Position numbers and translations under genes: made by a program. Shown piece by piece: positions 8,802 to 16,321 of a stretch of 64,000 nt of DNA. Source of the stretch: Saccharospirillum sp. MSK14-1 (lineage in GTDB: Bacteria > Pseudomonadota > Gammaproteobacteria > Pseudomonadales > Natronospirillaceae); assembly GCF_003054965.1 (NCBI RefSeq), contig NZ_MIES01000033.1, positions 558,001 to 622,000 on the forward strand, given 5' to 3'. Every line of letters starts with the position of its first letter. The stretch's first letter is position 1. A model generated the notes under the pieces. That model did not search any database. It was not told the origin of the DNA and saw only the letters and a program-made list of their open reading frames with translations.

Positions 8802-8831
8802 CCTGTCACCTCGGAGAAGTGTTGTGACAGG
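8802..8831 (+). promoter_or_regulatory. Start-codon hairpin of the riboswitch expression platform
   Basis: CCTGTCAC (8802-8809) and GTGACAGG (8824-8831) form a perfect 8-bp inverted repeat. The 14-nt loop holds the ribosome-binding GGAGAAG (8813-8819), and the right arm begins with the GTG start codon of the transporter gene itself. There is no U-run, so translational rather than transcriptional control is the likely output. The switch between this hairpin and an alternative fold is inference. Confidence 0.75.
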
Positions 8832-9744
8832 AACTCTGTATGTTTTATTGGCCTGCGTTCTGTGGGCACTCGATACCCTCATTCGCTACCCACTGCTAAG
8901 CGCTGGTTTAAGCAGTTTGCAGCTGGTGTTTTTAGAGCATGGCCTGTTGTTGCTGATGATGGTGGTCGTCAGCCGTGTTGCGGGGGTTCGGCTTTGGCCG
9001 TTTACCCGGCGCGATCTGTTGCCACTGTTAGTCATTGGCGGACTCGGTTCGGCATTGGGCACCGTGGCCTTTACTCAGGCCTTTAGCCTGATGAACCCGA
9101 CGCTGGTCATTCTGTTGCAGAAACTGCAACCAATCGTCGCGGTCAGTCTGTCAGCCTGGGTGCTGGGCGAGCGCATCAGTCATGGGTTTTTGGCCTACCT
9201 GGCGGTCTGTCTGGCCGGCAGCCTGTTGTTGATGTGGGAAGACTTGTTGCCCTTTATTGGCGGTCAGGACTGGTTTTACCAGCCCGGGTTGCAGGCACGT
9301 CTGGCCGGTTACGGTTTGACGCTGTTGGCGGTGGTGAGCTGGGGTGCCAGTACCGTCTTCGGTAAACAACTGAGTCAGCGGGGTTATGGCACCAGCGCCT
9401 TAATGACCGGCCGTTTTGCCGTCGGCCTGCTGTGTTTACTGCCGTGGGTATTCGCCATTGCGCCGGATGCCTTGATGGTCACGGCGCCTCAACTGGGCTG
9501 GGTCGCGTTGATGGTGTCCATTTCCGGTTTGCTGGGCATGGCATTTTATTATCGCGGTCTGAAGCGCATAGCGTCGCGCCACAGTGCGTTGGCGGAAATG
9601 TGTTTTCCAGTGGCCGCCGGCATCGTTAACTGGGTGTTCCTCGGTTTTGCACTGACGCCGCTGCAGTGCCTGGGCGCCGTCTTGTTGGTGGGCGCGAGTT
9701 TGCTGGTGCACTGGCCACTACGAACACCGCAGCCTGCTGTTTAG
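8824..9744 (+). CDS. ribN: RibN-like riboflavin transporter (EamA/DMT family)
   Basis: This 306-residue inner-membrane protein has about ten predicted membrane segments in two EamA repeats, as in the drug/metabolite transporter superfamily. The first repeat starts at LYVLLACVLWALDTLIRYPL and the second at GYGLTLLAVVSWGASTVFGK. EamA proteins are functionally diverse, but genes of this type placed directly under an FMN riboswitch belong to the RibN riboflavin importer group. The GTG start at 8824 is chosen because GGAG lies at 8813-8816; the reading frame extends upstream but runs through the riboswitch platform. It appears monocistronic. Confidence 0.85.
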   Translation: MTGTLYVLLACVLWALDTLIRYPLLSAGLSSLQLVFLEHGLLLLMMVVVSRVAGVRLWPFTRRDLLPLLVIGGLGSALGTVAFTQAFSLMNPTLVILLQKLQPIVAVSLSAWVLGERISHGFLAYLAVCLAGSLLLMWEDLLPFIGGQDWFYQPGLQARLAGYGLTLLAVVSWGASTVFGKQLSQRGYGTSALMTGRFAVGLLCLLPWVFAIAPDALMVTAPQLGWVALMVSISGLLGMAFYYRGLKRIASRHSALAEMCFPVAAGIVNWVFLGFALTPLQCLGAVLLVGASLLVHWPLRTPQPAV

Positions 9745-9835
9745 TGGCTGGAATATTGATTAATTCTTCATCAATGAACGCAGAGTCATGGCATTGATTC
9801 GGCCGTTCAGTGAGTTTTAGTCAATAATGAGTCAA

Positions 9836-9869
9836 GTAAGACCGGTACTGCCGGAAGCACCGGTCTTAC
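9836..9869. repeat. 11-bp perfect inverted repeat in intergenic region
   Basis: GTAAGACCGGT (9836-9846) and ACCGGTCTTAC (9859-9869) flank a 12-nt loop that itself repeats CCGG. It lies 90 bp after the ribN-like stop. No T-run follows on either strand, so it is not a canonical terminator. It could still end the ribN transcript, act in an RNA leader, or be a protein-binding dyad. The rest of 9745-10098 shows no convincing gene; a 71-codon ORF at 9827-10042 begins across this hairpin and looks fortuitous. Confidence 0.5.
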
Positions 9870-10098
9870 TGCGCTCAACAAGAACCTTGGTTACTGAATG
9901 GCCTAAAAAGTGTGATCGAATTCACGATTTATTGGCAATGAGCCACCATTGTGAAATTAAGGTCAATAATGTTTGTCTAATATTTGTGCAGATGTCTGTC
10001 GTCAACGGGACTAAAGTAGTAAGGGTACCCAATGATCAATAGTCATCTGACGGTGAGGGGTACAGCCATCAGAGCATTTATCCCAAGGTGAAACGGAA

Positions 10099-10266
10099 AT
10101 GGAGAAGAAAGAACCCGCTAAAAAATCCTTCCTGGCGTTCCTCAGTGCAGTCAACAAGCATAAGTCACGTCGTCGCGGTAACTACAATACCTTGAGCCAG
10201 CTGGCGCGGCCGGAAGTGCGTGAGGAACTGACGTTTGCAGGCGTAGCGGTTCTCAGCGATAACTGA
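10099..10266 (+). CDS. Small basic hypothetical protein (55 aa)
   Basis: A 55-codon ORF runs from ATG 10099 to TGA 10264-10266, beginning MEKKEPAKKSFLAFLSAVNK and followed by a basic HKSRRR stretch. The N-terminal half is an amphipathic lysine-rich helix; the C-terminal half (RPEVREELTFAGVAVLSDN) is acidic and hydrophobic. An AAGGTG at 10085-10090 gives acceptable ribosome-binding spacing. There is no signal peptide or recognised domain. It stands alone between the ribN-like gene and the lipoprotein gene, with an intrinsic terminator about 175 bp downstream. It is a plausible real small protein, but conservation has not been tested. Confidence 0.5.
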   Translation: MEKKEPAKKSFLAFLSAVNKHKSRRRGNYNTLSQLARPEVREELTFAGVAVLSDN

Positions 10267-10439
10267 TCGCTGGTGCTGTCGAAGGTAGATTGTCGGGCTC
10301 GGGACGCTTGGTGATCATTCGATAATCGACAGTTCTTCCCAAGGAATCCTGACTGAGCTGGATGCCTATATCCAAAGTATTCGGGCTCGGTGAGGATTTT
10401 ATTTATTCAAAAACTCGACAGAGTAAGCCATCGATATCG

Positions 10440-10463
10440 AAGGACGCATTCGCGTCCTTTTTT
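10440..10463 (+). terminator. Rho-independent terminator
   Basis: AAGGACGC (10440-10447), ATTC loop, GCGTCCTT (10452-10459), then T's to 10463. It probably ends the transcript carrying the small ORF. The 10267-10439 stretch between them shows nothing further that I recognise. Confidence 0.88.
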
Positions 10464-10535
10464 CGTTAGACTGCCCGCCTTTTCTTATTCCCAGAAACAT
10501 CTCGACTGCGTTGCCCGCTTATAGGAGAAGCTGTT

Positions 10536-11750
10536 TTGTCGTGTCTGCGCCTTGTTCGTATTGCCGTGTTGTTGTGTCTAACTGTCGTGTTCGCGGCATG
10601 CCAGGGTGACAATGACGTGCAGCCAACGCAGTCGCTTCAAGAGCGTTTAGTGCAACAGCTGGCTGCCGCAGAGTCGGGCGAACAGATTGATTTACCCGCC
10701 GGTCAGTTTCAGTTTGATGAAGCCATTAAGCTGACCGTTACTGGACTGACGCTGGCGGGTTCTGAGGATGGCGACACCGTTCTGTCGTTTGTTGGTCAGC
10801 AGACGGATGAGGCCAGCGTGCAATTGCTGGCCGATGGTATTTCGGTTCGTAACCTCCGTATTACGGACGCTCGCAATACCGGTATGCGTGTTGACGGTGT
10901 TCAGTCAGCCACCCTGAGCGCCGTGCAAGTGCAGTGGCAGGATGTCGATGCAGGCCCCCGAGGCATCGTGGTCAGTGACAGTCGGCGGGTGTTGCTCGAT
11001 GACATCACCGTTCATGGTGCAACAGAGACGGGTATTTTGCTGCGCAGCAGTGCGGCTGTGGTGGTACGCCAGAGCCGGGTTAACGGCAGTTTGATGGGCA
11101 TTGATGTGCGGAACTCACAGCACAGCGATCTGCACAGCAACGTCGTGGTCGATAACACCCAAGGCATTCGCATCATTAATGCACCGACCGAAACCCTGTC
11201 AGCCTACGCCATTCGTTTGTTCGATAACGATATTATGCGCAACAACAAAGACAATACCGCGGCCGAGGCATCGGAATTGGCTGAGCTGTGGCGCGGTATT
11301 GGAGTTCAGATTGCCGGTGGGGATGCGATTGAAGTCTACGGCAACCGGATGGCAGAAAACGATACCGCCGATATCTATGTGCGCACCGTCATGATCGATG
11401 ACGCAACCCAACAGCCCTCGGTTCTCGATCCGTACCCGGAGTCTATCTACGTACACGACAACCAATATGGTGACAGTGGTATGCAACCGGACGGCTTTAA
11501 ACTGAAGTGGCTGCGCTGGACCTTGTTCGGTTTTGGGGGGCGCTTGCCGCCGGTGATTTGGGATGGTCAGCTGGATCGGACCAAGCAGATCAACGATCTA
11601 ACACCCATCCATTTACGGTTATGCGTCCCCGAAGATGAATCACCGGTTTTAAACCTGGACCAGGCGAATGGCTTTGCCAACCCGCAAGTTGAGCCAAATT
11701 GGCATCAATGCCGCCTGCCGAGTCTTCCGGGAGTGACCATTAACGGCTAA
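10536..11750 (+). CDS. Right-handed beta-helix repeat lipoprotein
   Basis: This 404-residue protein has a lipoprotein signal: after a hydrophobic stretch (IAVLLCLTVVFAAC) the lipobox FAAC places the lipidated residue at Cys22. Gln at +2 predicts outer-membrane sorting. The body has the regular ISVRNLRITDAR, VLLDDITVHGATETGILL, NSQHSDLHSNVVVDN turns of a parallel right-handed beta-helix, as in the NosD/pectate-lyase-like superfamily. No catalytic residues of a known lyase are obvious, so a glycan-binding or structural role at the envelope is as likely as catalysis. The TTG start at 10536 is supported by AGGAGAAG at 10523-10530. It is apparently monocistronic. Confidence 0.82.
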   Translation: MSCLRLVRIAVLLCLTVVFAACQGDNDVQPTQSLQERLVQQLAAAESGEQIDLPAGQFQFDEAIKLTVTGLTLAGSEDGDTVLSFVGQQTDEASVQLLADGISVRNLRITDARNTGMRVDGVQSATLSAVQVQWQDVDAGPRGIVVSDSRRVLLDDITVHGATETGILLRSSAAVVVRQSRVNGSLMGIDVRNSQHSDLHSNVVVDNTQGIRIINAPTETLSAYAIRLFDNDIMRNNKDNTAAEASELAELWRGIGVQIAGGDAIEVYGNRMAENDTADIYVRTVMIDDATQQPSVLDPYPESIYVHDNQYGDSGMQPDGFKLKWLRWTLFGFGGRLPPVIWDGQLDRTKQINDLTPIHLRLCVPEDESPVLNLDQANGFANPQVEPNWHQCRLPSLPGVTING

Positions 11751-11758
11751 TAGGCATT

Positions 11759-11781
11759 ACCGTTTGAACGGTTCAAACGGT
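11759..11781. promoter_or_regulatory. 23-bp perfect palindrome upstream of the Mpo1-like gene
   Basis: ACCGTTTGAAC, a central G, then GTTCAAACGGT: a perfect odd-centred dyad between the lipoprotein stop (11750) and the Mpo1-like start (11832). It could be a TetR-type operator or an RNA stem. No T-run follows. Repressor binding is inference. Confidence 0.55.
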
Positions 11782-11831
11782 GGTGGCAGGATGGTTCAGT
11801 GCGATCTATAACGATAAAAAAGGATGGCGCT

Positions 11832-12302
11832 ATGCTGAACAAATCCGTAGACCAATGGTTGTCCGAATACGGCGAAAGCCACCAAAACCGAATCAATAAA
11901 CGCATCCACTGGATCTGTGTGCCGGTGATTTTGTGGTGCATTCTTGCGCTGTTGTGGCAAGTGCGCCTGGCCGATCATCCCTGGCTGAATGGGGCCAGTG
12001 TTTTCATCCTCTTTGGTGTCCTTTTTTACGCTCGATTGTCCTGGACCTTAACGTTGGGTATGGCCCTGGTGGCAGCCGTGTCGGTCGGGCTGATCCTGGC
12101 GTATCAATCGGCTGGGTTTGCCTTACCGCTTTGGGCATTTGCGCTTGGGTTGTTTGTATTGGCGTGGATCGGACAATTTGTCGGTCATAAAATTGAAGGT
12201 AAGAAACCCAGTTTCTTTCAGGACATTCAGTTTTTAATGGTTGGTCCAGCCTGGTTGTTGAGCTTTATCTATCGGCGTCTGGGCATTCCAGTGCACGGCT
12301 AA
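11832..12302 (+). CDS. Mpo1-like (DUF962) membrane protein
   Basis: This 156-residue integral membrane protein has the complete DUF962 signature. The N-terminal cytoplasmic block SEYGESHQNRINKRIHWICV carries the conserved histidines. Four hydrophobic segments follow, then GQFVGHKIEGKKPSFFQDIQ near the C-terminus. The yeast homologue Mpo1 is an Fe(II)-dependent dioxygenase in alpha-oxidation of 2-hydroxy fatty acids, so a lipid-modifying role is reasonable but unproven here. ATG 11832 is chosen for its AAAGGA at 11819-11823; an in-frame upstream ATG at 11799 has no good site. It lies just after a perfect palindrome. Confidence 0.88.
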   Translation: MLNKSVDQWLSEYGESHQNRINKRIHWICVPVILWCILALLWQVRLADHPWLNGASVFILFGVLFYARLSWTLTLGMALVAAVSVGLILAYQSAGFALPLWAFALGLFVLAWIGQFVGHKIEGKKPSFFQDIQFLMVGPAWLLSFIYRRLGIPVHG

Positions 12303-12398
12303 TCCGGTCACAATACGTCGGTTATTAAGACAGCGGTTGGCGGCGCCGACCTCAACCGCTATGCTGCTGCTTTCGCGCCTAAACCAGCGGAGCAGTCC

Positions 12399-13028
12399 TT
12401 GCCCAAACAGCATATCGAAGCTCATGGTCTGACCTTTTTAAAGCCCGGTCACAAATCCGTTCGAGCCATTCGCGAAGAACACGGTGAAGCCAATATTCAT
12501 GGCACCAAAGTCTGGGACTCCAGCTTTGTACTGATGGATTATCTGTTGCTTGATCCCATTCCCAGTCATCGGGTTGTCTTTGATATTGGCTGTGGCTGGG
12601 GACCCACGACGTTCTTTTTAAAGAAACACTTTCAGTCCAAAGTCATGTCGATCGACGCCGATAAAAGCGTCAAACCCTACCTGCATTTGCACGGCGAACT
12701 GAACGGTTTTAAACCGGTTTTCTGGCAGCGTAAATTGAATCAACTCAGTCGCGATGATTTGTCCATGGCCGATACCATCGTCGGTGGTGACATTTGTTTC
12801 TGGGACAGTCTGCGTGACGATTGGAAAAAACTGATTAAGCGTGCCGATAAAGCGGGTGTTCGTCAGGTTTTGATTGCTGACCCAGGCCGCCAACCTTTTT
12901 ACGACCTGGCCGAGTGGGCGAAATCACGCTATGACGCCGAGTTGTGGGAGCACGACATCCGCAAGCCAATCAAAGCCAGCCGTTACGTATTAGAGGTGAA
13001 CCTCAACCCGGACGAGGCGGGCGCCTAA
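12399..13028 (+). CDS. Class I SAM-dependent methyltransferase
   Basis: This 209-residue cytoplasmic protein has a Rossmann-like methyltransferase core. Motif I is VFDIGCGWGPTTFFLKK, with SAM-binding glycines, followed by the acidic post-motif residue in VMSIDADKSV. The family resembles small lysine- or ETFB-like methyltransferases, with a WDSSFVLMDYLL segment before motif I, but the substrate cannot be told. TTG at 12399 is the only sensible start and has GGAG at 12389-12392. A stem (AGCGGTTG/CAACCGCT, 12332-12360) lies in the leader. The preceding Mpo1-like gene ends 97 bp upstream. Confidence 0.82.
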   Translation: MPKQHIEAHGLTFLKPGHKSVRAIREEHGEANIHGTKVWDSSFVLMDYLLLDPIPSHRVVFDIGCGWGPTTFFLKKHFQSKVMSIDADKSVKPYLHLHGELNGFKPVFWQRKLNQLSRDDLSMADTIVGGDICFWDSLRDDWKKLIKRADKAGVRQVLIADPGRQPFYDLAEWAKSRYDAELWEHDIRKPIKASRYVLEVNLNPDEAGA

Positions 13029-13113
13029 ACTTTCTGTCTTGGCGGGCGATAACCTTGGGGAGCCTGTGTACCGATGACACCGGCTGCTTCGTCAAGACAA
13101 AGGTTGAAACTCA

Positions 13114-14877
13114 ATGCGTGCAAGCCGGATTCACAGATGGCACTTAGGCCATCGTGGGATGATCAATATACTCGCTGGGCTGGTGGTCAGTCTGGTGCCG
13201 GCGCATGCCGACGAACTGAGTCTGGACCTGGGTGCCGCCAGCAGTGACCACGCAACAGGCTGGGGCATCGCCGGTCACGGTCAGTGGATGTTCAATTCCT
13301 ACCTTGGCCTCGATCTGGGCTATCGCTATCTCAGCGCTCTGGAATACGACTTCCAGGGCGACACGCTGCAAAGCACCTTCAGTCAGGCTGAAACCGGATT
13401 AATTCTGCAACAGGGCAACCTGGGTCCGCGCTTTCAGGTCATCGGCGGCCTGATTATGTCCACCGTCGGTGTGGAAAATAACCTGGGTGACTCGGTCATT
13501 GATCAGTTCACGCCTGGTTACCGCGTCGATGCCGATATTTCCGTGCCGGTGTTTGATCATTTGCGCGTCTTTGCTAATGGCGGTTATCAAGGTTTTTTCG
13601 ATGGAGAGATCCCCGATCAATGGCGCTGGCGCTATGGCCTGCGTCTGACCTTCGGTACGCAGCCAACGCCGTTGGAAAGCCAGGCGATGGCAGAGCAAAC
13701 GCGTGCGCAGTCGGGGGCTGAACCAGCGCCTGAAGAGCCGCCGGTGCAGATTGATCCCCAAGTGCCGCAATACATTCCGCGTCACAGCTCGCAATCGTTG
13801 CCGCCTATTATTGAATTGTCGCAGCTGTGCAAGTGCTATCCCGAAGGACCTTACACCTTGCAGCTCGGCGAGTTTTCGTCGATGTCACAGGCGGTTCGCG
13901 CTATGGAATACCGAGGCTTGCGCCAGTTTTTTAATACCGTGGCTTATGAGCGAGACCCGCAGGCGGTCTTCCTGGGACAGAACAGTCAGGGCGGCGCCGT
14001 CGGGTTTTATCTGGGTGAATATGCGTCTTTGGAAGCGACCGATCACTGGCGCCGGCAGTTGCGTCGTTCCGGCATTCAGGCGCGCGTCAAACGTGTGGTT
14101 CCCGGCAGCGATGGACAGGCAATGGAGCAGCAAGCCTTTGCCACAGAAACCATTGAACGCAGCACCGAGCCGACCTACACACCGGAAGAAATTGCTCGCA
14201 TGAATTCATTGCCGGGTCAGCGGCCACCCGCACCGGATGTGTCGGCCATGAATCAGGTGCCAGAGGACGCTAAGCCAGCGCCGGATCGTGAGGCGATGAA
14301 CAGCGTCGAACCCAAGCCCGTGCCGATGATGACCGACACCTTGGTGGTGGGCCCGGTCAGCGCCGAGCGCGTCGAAGCCTGGCTTGCCGACCCAGAGTTC
14401 AGAACGCCGGTGTTGAGCCCTGCGAATACTACCTTGCCTGGCCGTCATCGCCTGGTGTGGAACGCAGCGCAAAATCAGGGCTGGCTCTATCTCGACGGTT
14501 TTTCCAACCCGGCTCAACTCGATCGCTGGCGCGCTTGGTTGGAAAGTCGCGAACTCGACGCTCAGCATCGTGACAATCCGCGTCTGCCGGTGGGTGACAT
14601 TTACGTCTATACCCTGGGTAAAACGCCAGACGCTTACAGCTTGTCGCTGGATAACGAAACCACTGCCGATGCGGTTCTGGCCAGACTGGTCTCGCCTGAA
14701 GTGCTGTGGTTTCAAGCGTATCAATCGATTAACGATCGCCCGCTGGAACTGGTGGTCAACTGGTCCGATAACGATCAAAACTATCAGTTATTGGCGACCG
14801 GTTTTGATGACGAAGCCGATGCGCGTCGCGCTTGGCAAAGTCTGAGCAGTGTCGGTGTGATGCCATCGCTGGAATAA
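13114..14877 (+). CDS. Outer-membrane beta-barrel with SPOR-like repeats
   Basis: This 587-residue exported protein has a signal segment (INILAGLVVSLVPAHA) and two parts. Residues about 35-190 alternate hydrophobic and polar residues with Tyr/Phe/Gly (LGLDLGYRYLS, HLRVFANGGYQGFFDG) like an OmpA-sized beta-barrel. After a Pro/Gln/Glu-rich linker, residues about 240-330 resemble a SPOR domain (PYTLQLGEFSSMSQAVRAME). A second, weaker repeat of that type follows after another linker (about 400-580). The layout suggests a barrel anchored in the outer membrane with periplasmic peptidoglycan-binding tails. ATG 13114 is used; ATG 13159 is an alternative but would shorten the signal's basic region. 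Confidence 0.68.
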   Translation: MRASRIHRWHLGHRGMINILAGLVVSLVPAHADELSLDLGAASSDHATGWGIAGHGQWMFNSYLGLDLGYRYLSALEYDFQGDTLQSTFSQAETGLILQQGNLGPRFQVIGGLIMSTVGVENNLGDSVIDQFTPGYRVDADISVPVFDHLRVFANGGYQGFFDGEIPDQWRWRYGLRLTFGTQPTPLESQAMAEQTRAQSGAEPAPEEPPVQIDPQVPQYIPRHSSQSLPPIIELSQLCKCYPEGPYTLQLGEFSSMSQAVRAMEYRGLRQFFNTVAYERDPQAVFLGQNSQGGAVGFYLGEYASLEATDHWRRQLRRSGIQARVKRVVPGSDGQAMEQQAFATETIERSTEPTYTPEEIARMNSLPGQRPPAPDVSAMNQVPEDAKPAPDREAMNSVEPKPVPMMTDTLVVGPVSAERVEAWLADPEFRTPVLSPANTTLPGRHRLVWNAAQNQGWLYLDGFSNPAQLDRWRAWLESRELDAQHRDNPRLPVGDIYVYTLGKTPDAYSLSLDNETTADAVLARLVSPEVLWFQAYQSINDRPLELVVNWSDNDQNYQLLATGFDDEADARRAWQSLSSVGVMPSLE

Positions 14878-14903
14878 CCCACATAACGCTCAATAGTGAT
14901 GTT

Positions 14904-14933
14904 AAAAAGCGCTGCATTCGTGGCGCTTTTTTT
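14904..14933 (+). terminator. Rho-independent terminator
   Basis: AAAAAGCGC (14904-14912), a 10-nt loop, GCGCTTTTT (14923-14931) plus further T's. It is placed 27 bp after the barrel/SPOR gene and ends its transcript. The A-tract on the other side gives some bidirectionality. Confidence 0.88.
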
Positions 14934-15004
14934 ATGGGCGGTTGAGTGCCTTATCGCTTTTTGCTCAGGCACAATAGCGGGCTTGTTGATTGCTGGAGAC
15001 CGTC

Positions 15005-15787
15005 GTGGTCGAAGTGGATTGGTCCGTTTCCCTGTTATTGATTTTTTTCTGTGTTGCCTTTGTGGCTGGTTGGGTGGATACGCTCGCCGGCGGTGGCGGT
15101 TTAATTGCTTTGCCCGCCTTATTATTGGCCGGTGTTCCGCCGGTGAACGCCTTGGCTACGAATAAAAGCCAGGGTGTGGTTGGCACCTTAACATCAACGT
15201 TAACGCTCTTTTTTAAAGGTCATCTGCGTGGTCGGCATCTATTGTGGTTGATGGTAATGGCGGCCATTGGTTCGGCACTTGGAACCTGGCTGGTCCAGCA
15301 CATTAATACCGATTGGCTCAGTTGGTTTATTCCCGTCTTATTAATTCTGGTAGCGCTGTATTTTTTGCTTACGCCCAAACTGGGCGAAATGGAAGCTGAA
15401 GCTCGCATGAGTGAAAAACGCTGGGCCGGTTTTGTTGTGCCTTTGCTCGGGTTTTATGACGGAGTATTCGGGCCCGGAACCGGGTCGCTCTTTGCCGCCA
15501 GTGGCGTCGCCTTTCGCGGCCAAACGTTATTGACGGCGACCATCCGCGCTAAGTTGCTGAACTTCACCACCAATGTCACCTCCCTGGCCTTGTTTGCTGC
15601 CGGTGGTCAGGTGGTGTGGGTGATCGGTGGCGCCATGATGTTAGGGCAGGTGGCCGGCGCTTATATTGGCAGTCACACCATGTTAGCCGGGGGCGCGCGA
15701 TTGATTCGGCCACTGGTTATCTCCATTTGTCTGTTGATGTCATTCAGTCAGATTGCCGATCACTTCGGTTGGCTGCCCTGGTCATAG
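15005..15787 (+). CDS. TSUP family (TauE/SafE-like) permease
   Basis: This 260-residue membrane protein has about eight hydrophobic segments and the TSUP hallmark repeats. The first is GWVDTLAGGGGLIALPALL with PPVNALATNKSQGVVGT; the second is GFYDGVFGPGTGSLFAASGV with the matching ATIRAKLLNFTTN. TSUP proteins export sulfite, sulfoacetate or related small organic anions, but the substrate varies and cannot be assigned here. GTG 15005 is selected because GGAG lies at 14995-14998; an in-frame TTG at 14990 lies before that site. It appears monocistronic, with a terminator just upstream and a possible hairpin after it. Confidence 0.9.
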   Translation: MVEVDWSVSLLLIFFCVAFVAGWVDTLAGGGGLIALPALLLAGVPPVNALATNKSQGVVGTLTSTLTLFFKGHLRGRHLLWLMVMAAIGSALGTWLVQHINTDWLSWFIPVLLILVALYFLLTPKLGEMEAEARMSEKRWAGFVVPLLGFYDGVFGPGTGSLFAASGVAFRGQTLLTATIRAKLLNFTTNVTSLALFAAGGQVVWVIGGAMMLGQVAGAYIGSHTMLAGGARLIRPLVISICLLMSFSQIADHFGWLPWS

Positions 15788-16321
15788 TTGTTCGATAAAT
15801 TGCACAATTTTGGCGCTGAGAGTTGATTCGATGCGCCAAAAGCGATGCTCAGGGGCGTAATTTTTAGGGACCTAACCATTATTCCCCTTAAAAATATTTC
15901 GTTCGGTTTACGGCATTTTTTCGAGATTTAAATTTGACGATCTCGATCTTTCAAAAAATCCGTCAAAGCGCGCGATAGCTGCGCTATACGATCAGTGATA
16001 GCCAAATCAGTAACTGCTAACCTATTGAAATATAAAGCTATTAATCGAATTTTTATGTAATTCCATAGGGTGTGGTTTGCCGCGCTTTGCCTGTCTTCTC
16101 GCGCCACTTTGCGCAAAAAAACAAAAAAAACTTGCAAGCCCTTGGTTAAAAAATCTAGGGTAGTTTGACCTTCGGCTTGGGTTATTACGAAAGCCTAATT
16201 ATTCATGTTTGATTTTATAAACAGGTGAATGAAATCGGACGTACCAACGTCCAAAATATTGCAACGTCAGTCGGTCGATATTGTGCTCTCGAACCGGCTG
16301 TTCGATGAAAGGAAGTGCCCC
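15788..16321. other. AT-rich gene-free region between TSUP and doe-like genes
   Basis: This 534-bp stretch has no convincing gene. A perfect 9-bp inverted repeat TTTTGGCGC (15808-15816) / GCGCCAAAA (15833-15841) shortly after the TSUP stop may end that transcript, though it has no T-run. The remainder is visibly AT-richer than its surroundings, with several A/T tracts (for example around 16115-16130), and probably holds the promoter of the doeB2-like gene. A 69-codon minus-strand ORF inside it (15928-16137) looks fortuitous. Confidence 0.6.

Noticed and set aside
9827-10042. 71-codon plus-strand ORF
   Set aside because: It begins inside an 11-bp hairpin and has no support beyond being open.
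15928-16137. 69-codon minus-strand ORF in the AT-rich gap
   Set aside because: No ribosome-binding site, and its residues look like a random translation of AT-rich DNA.
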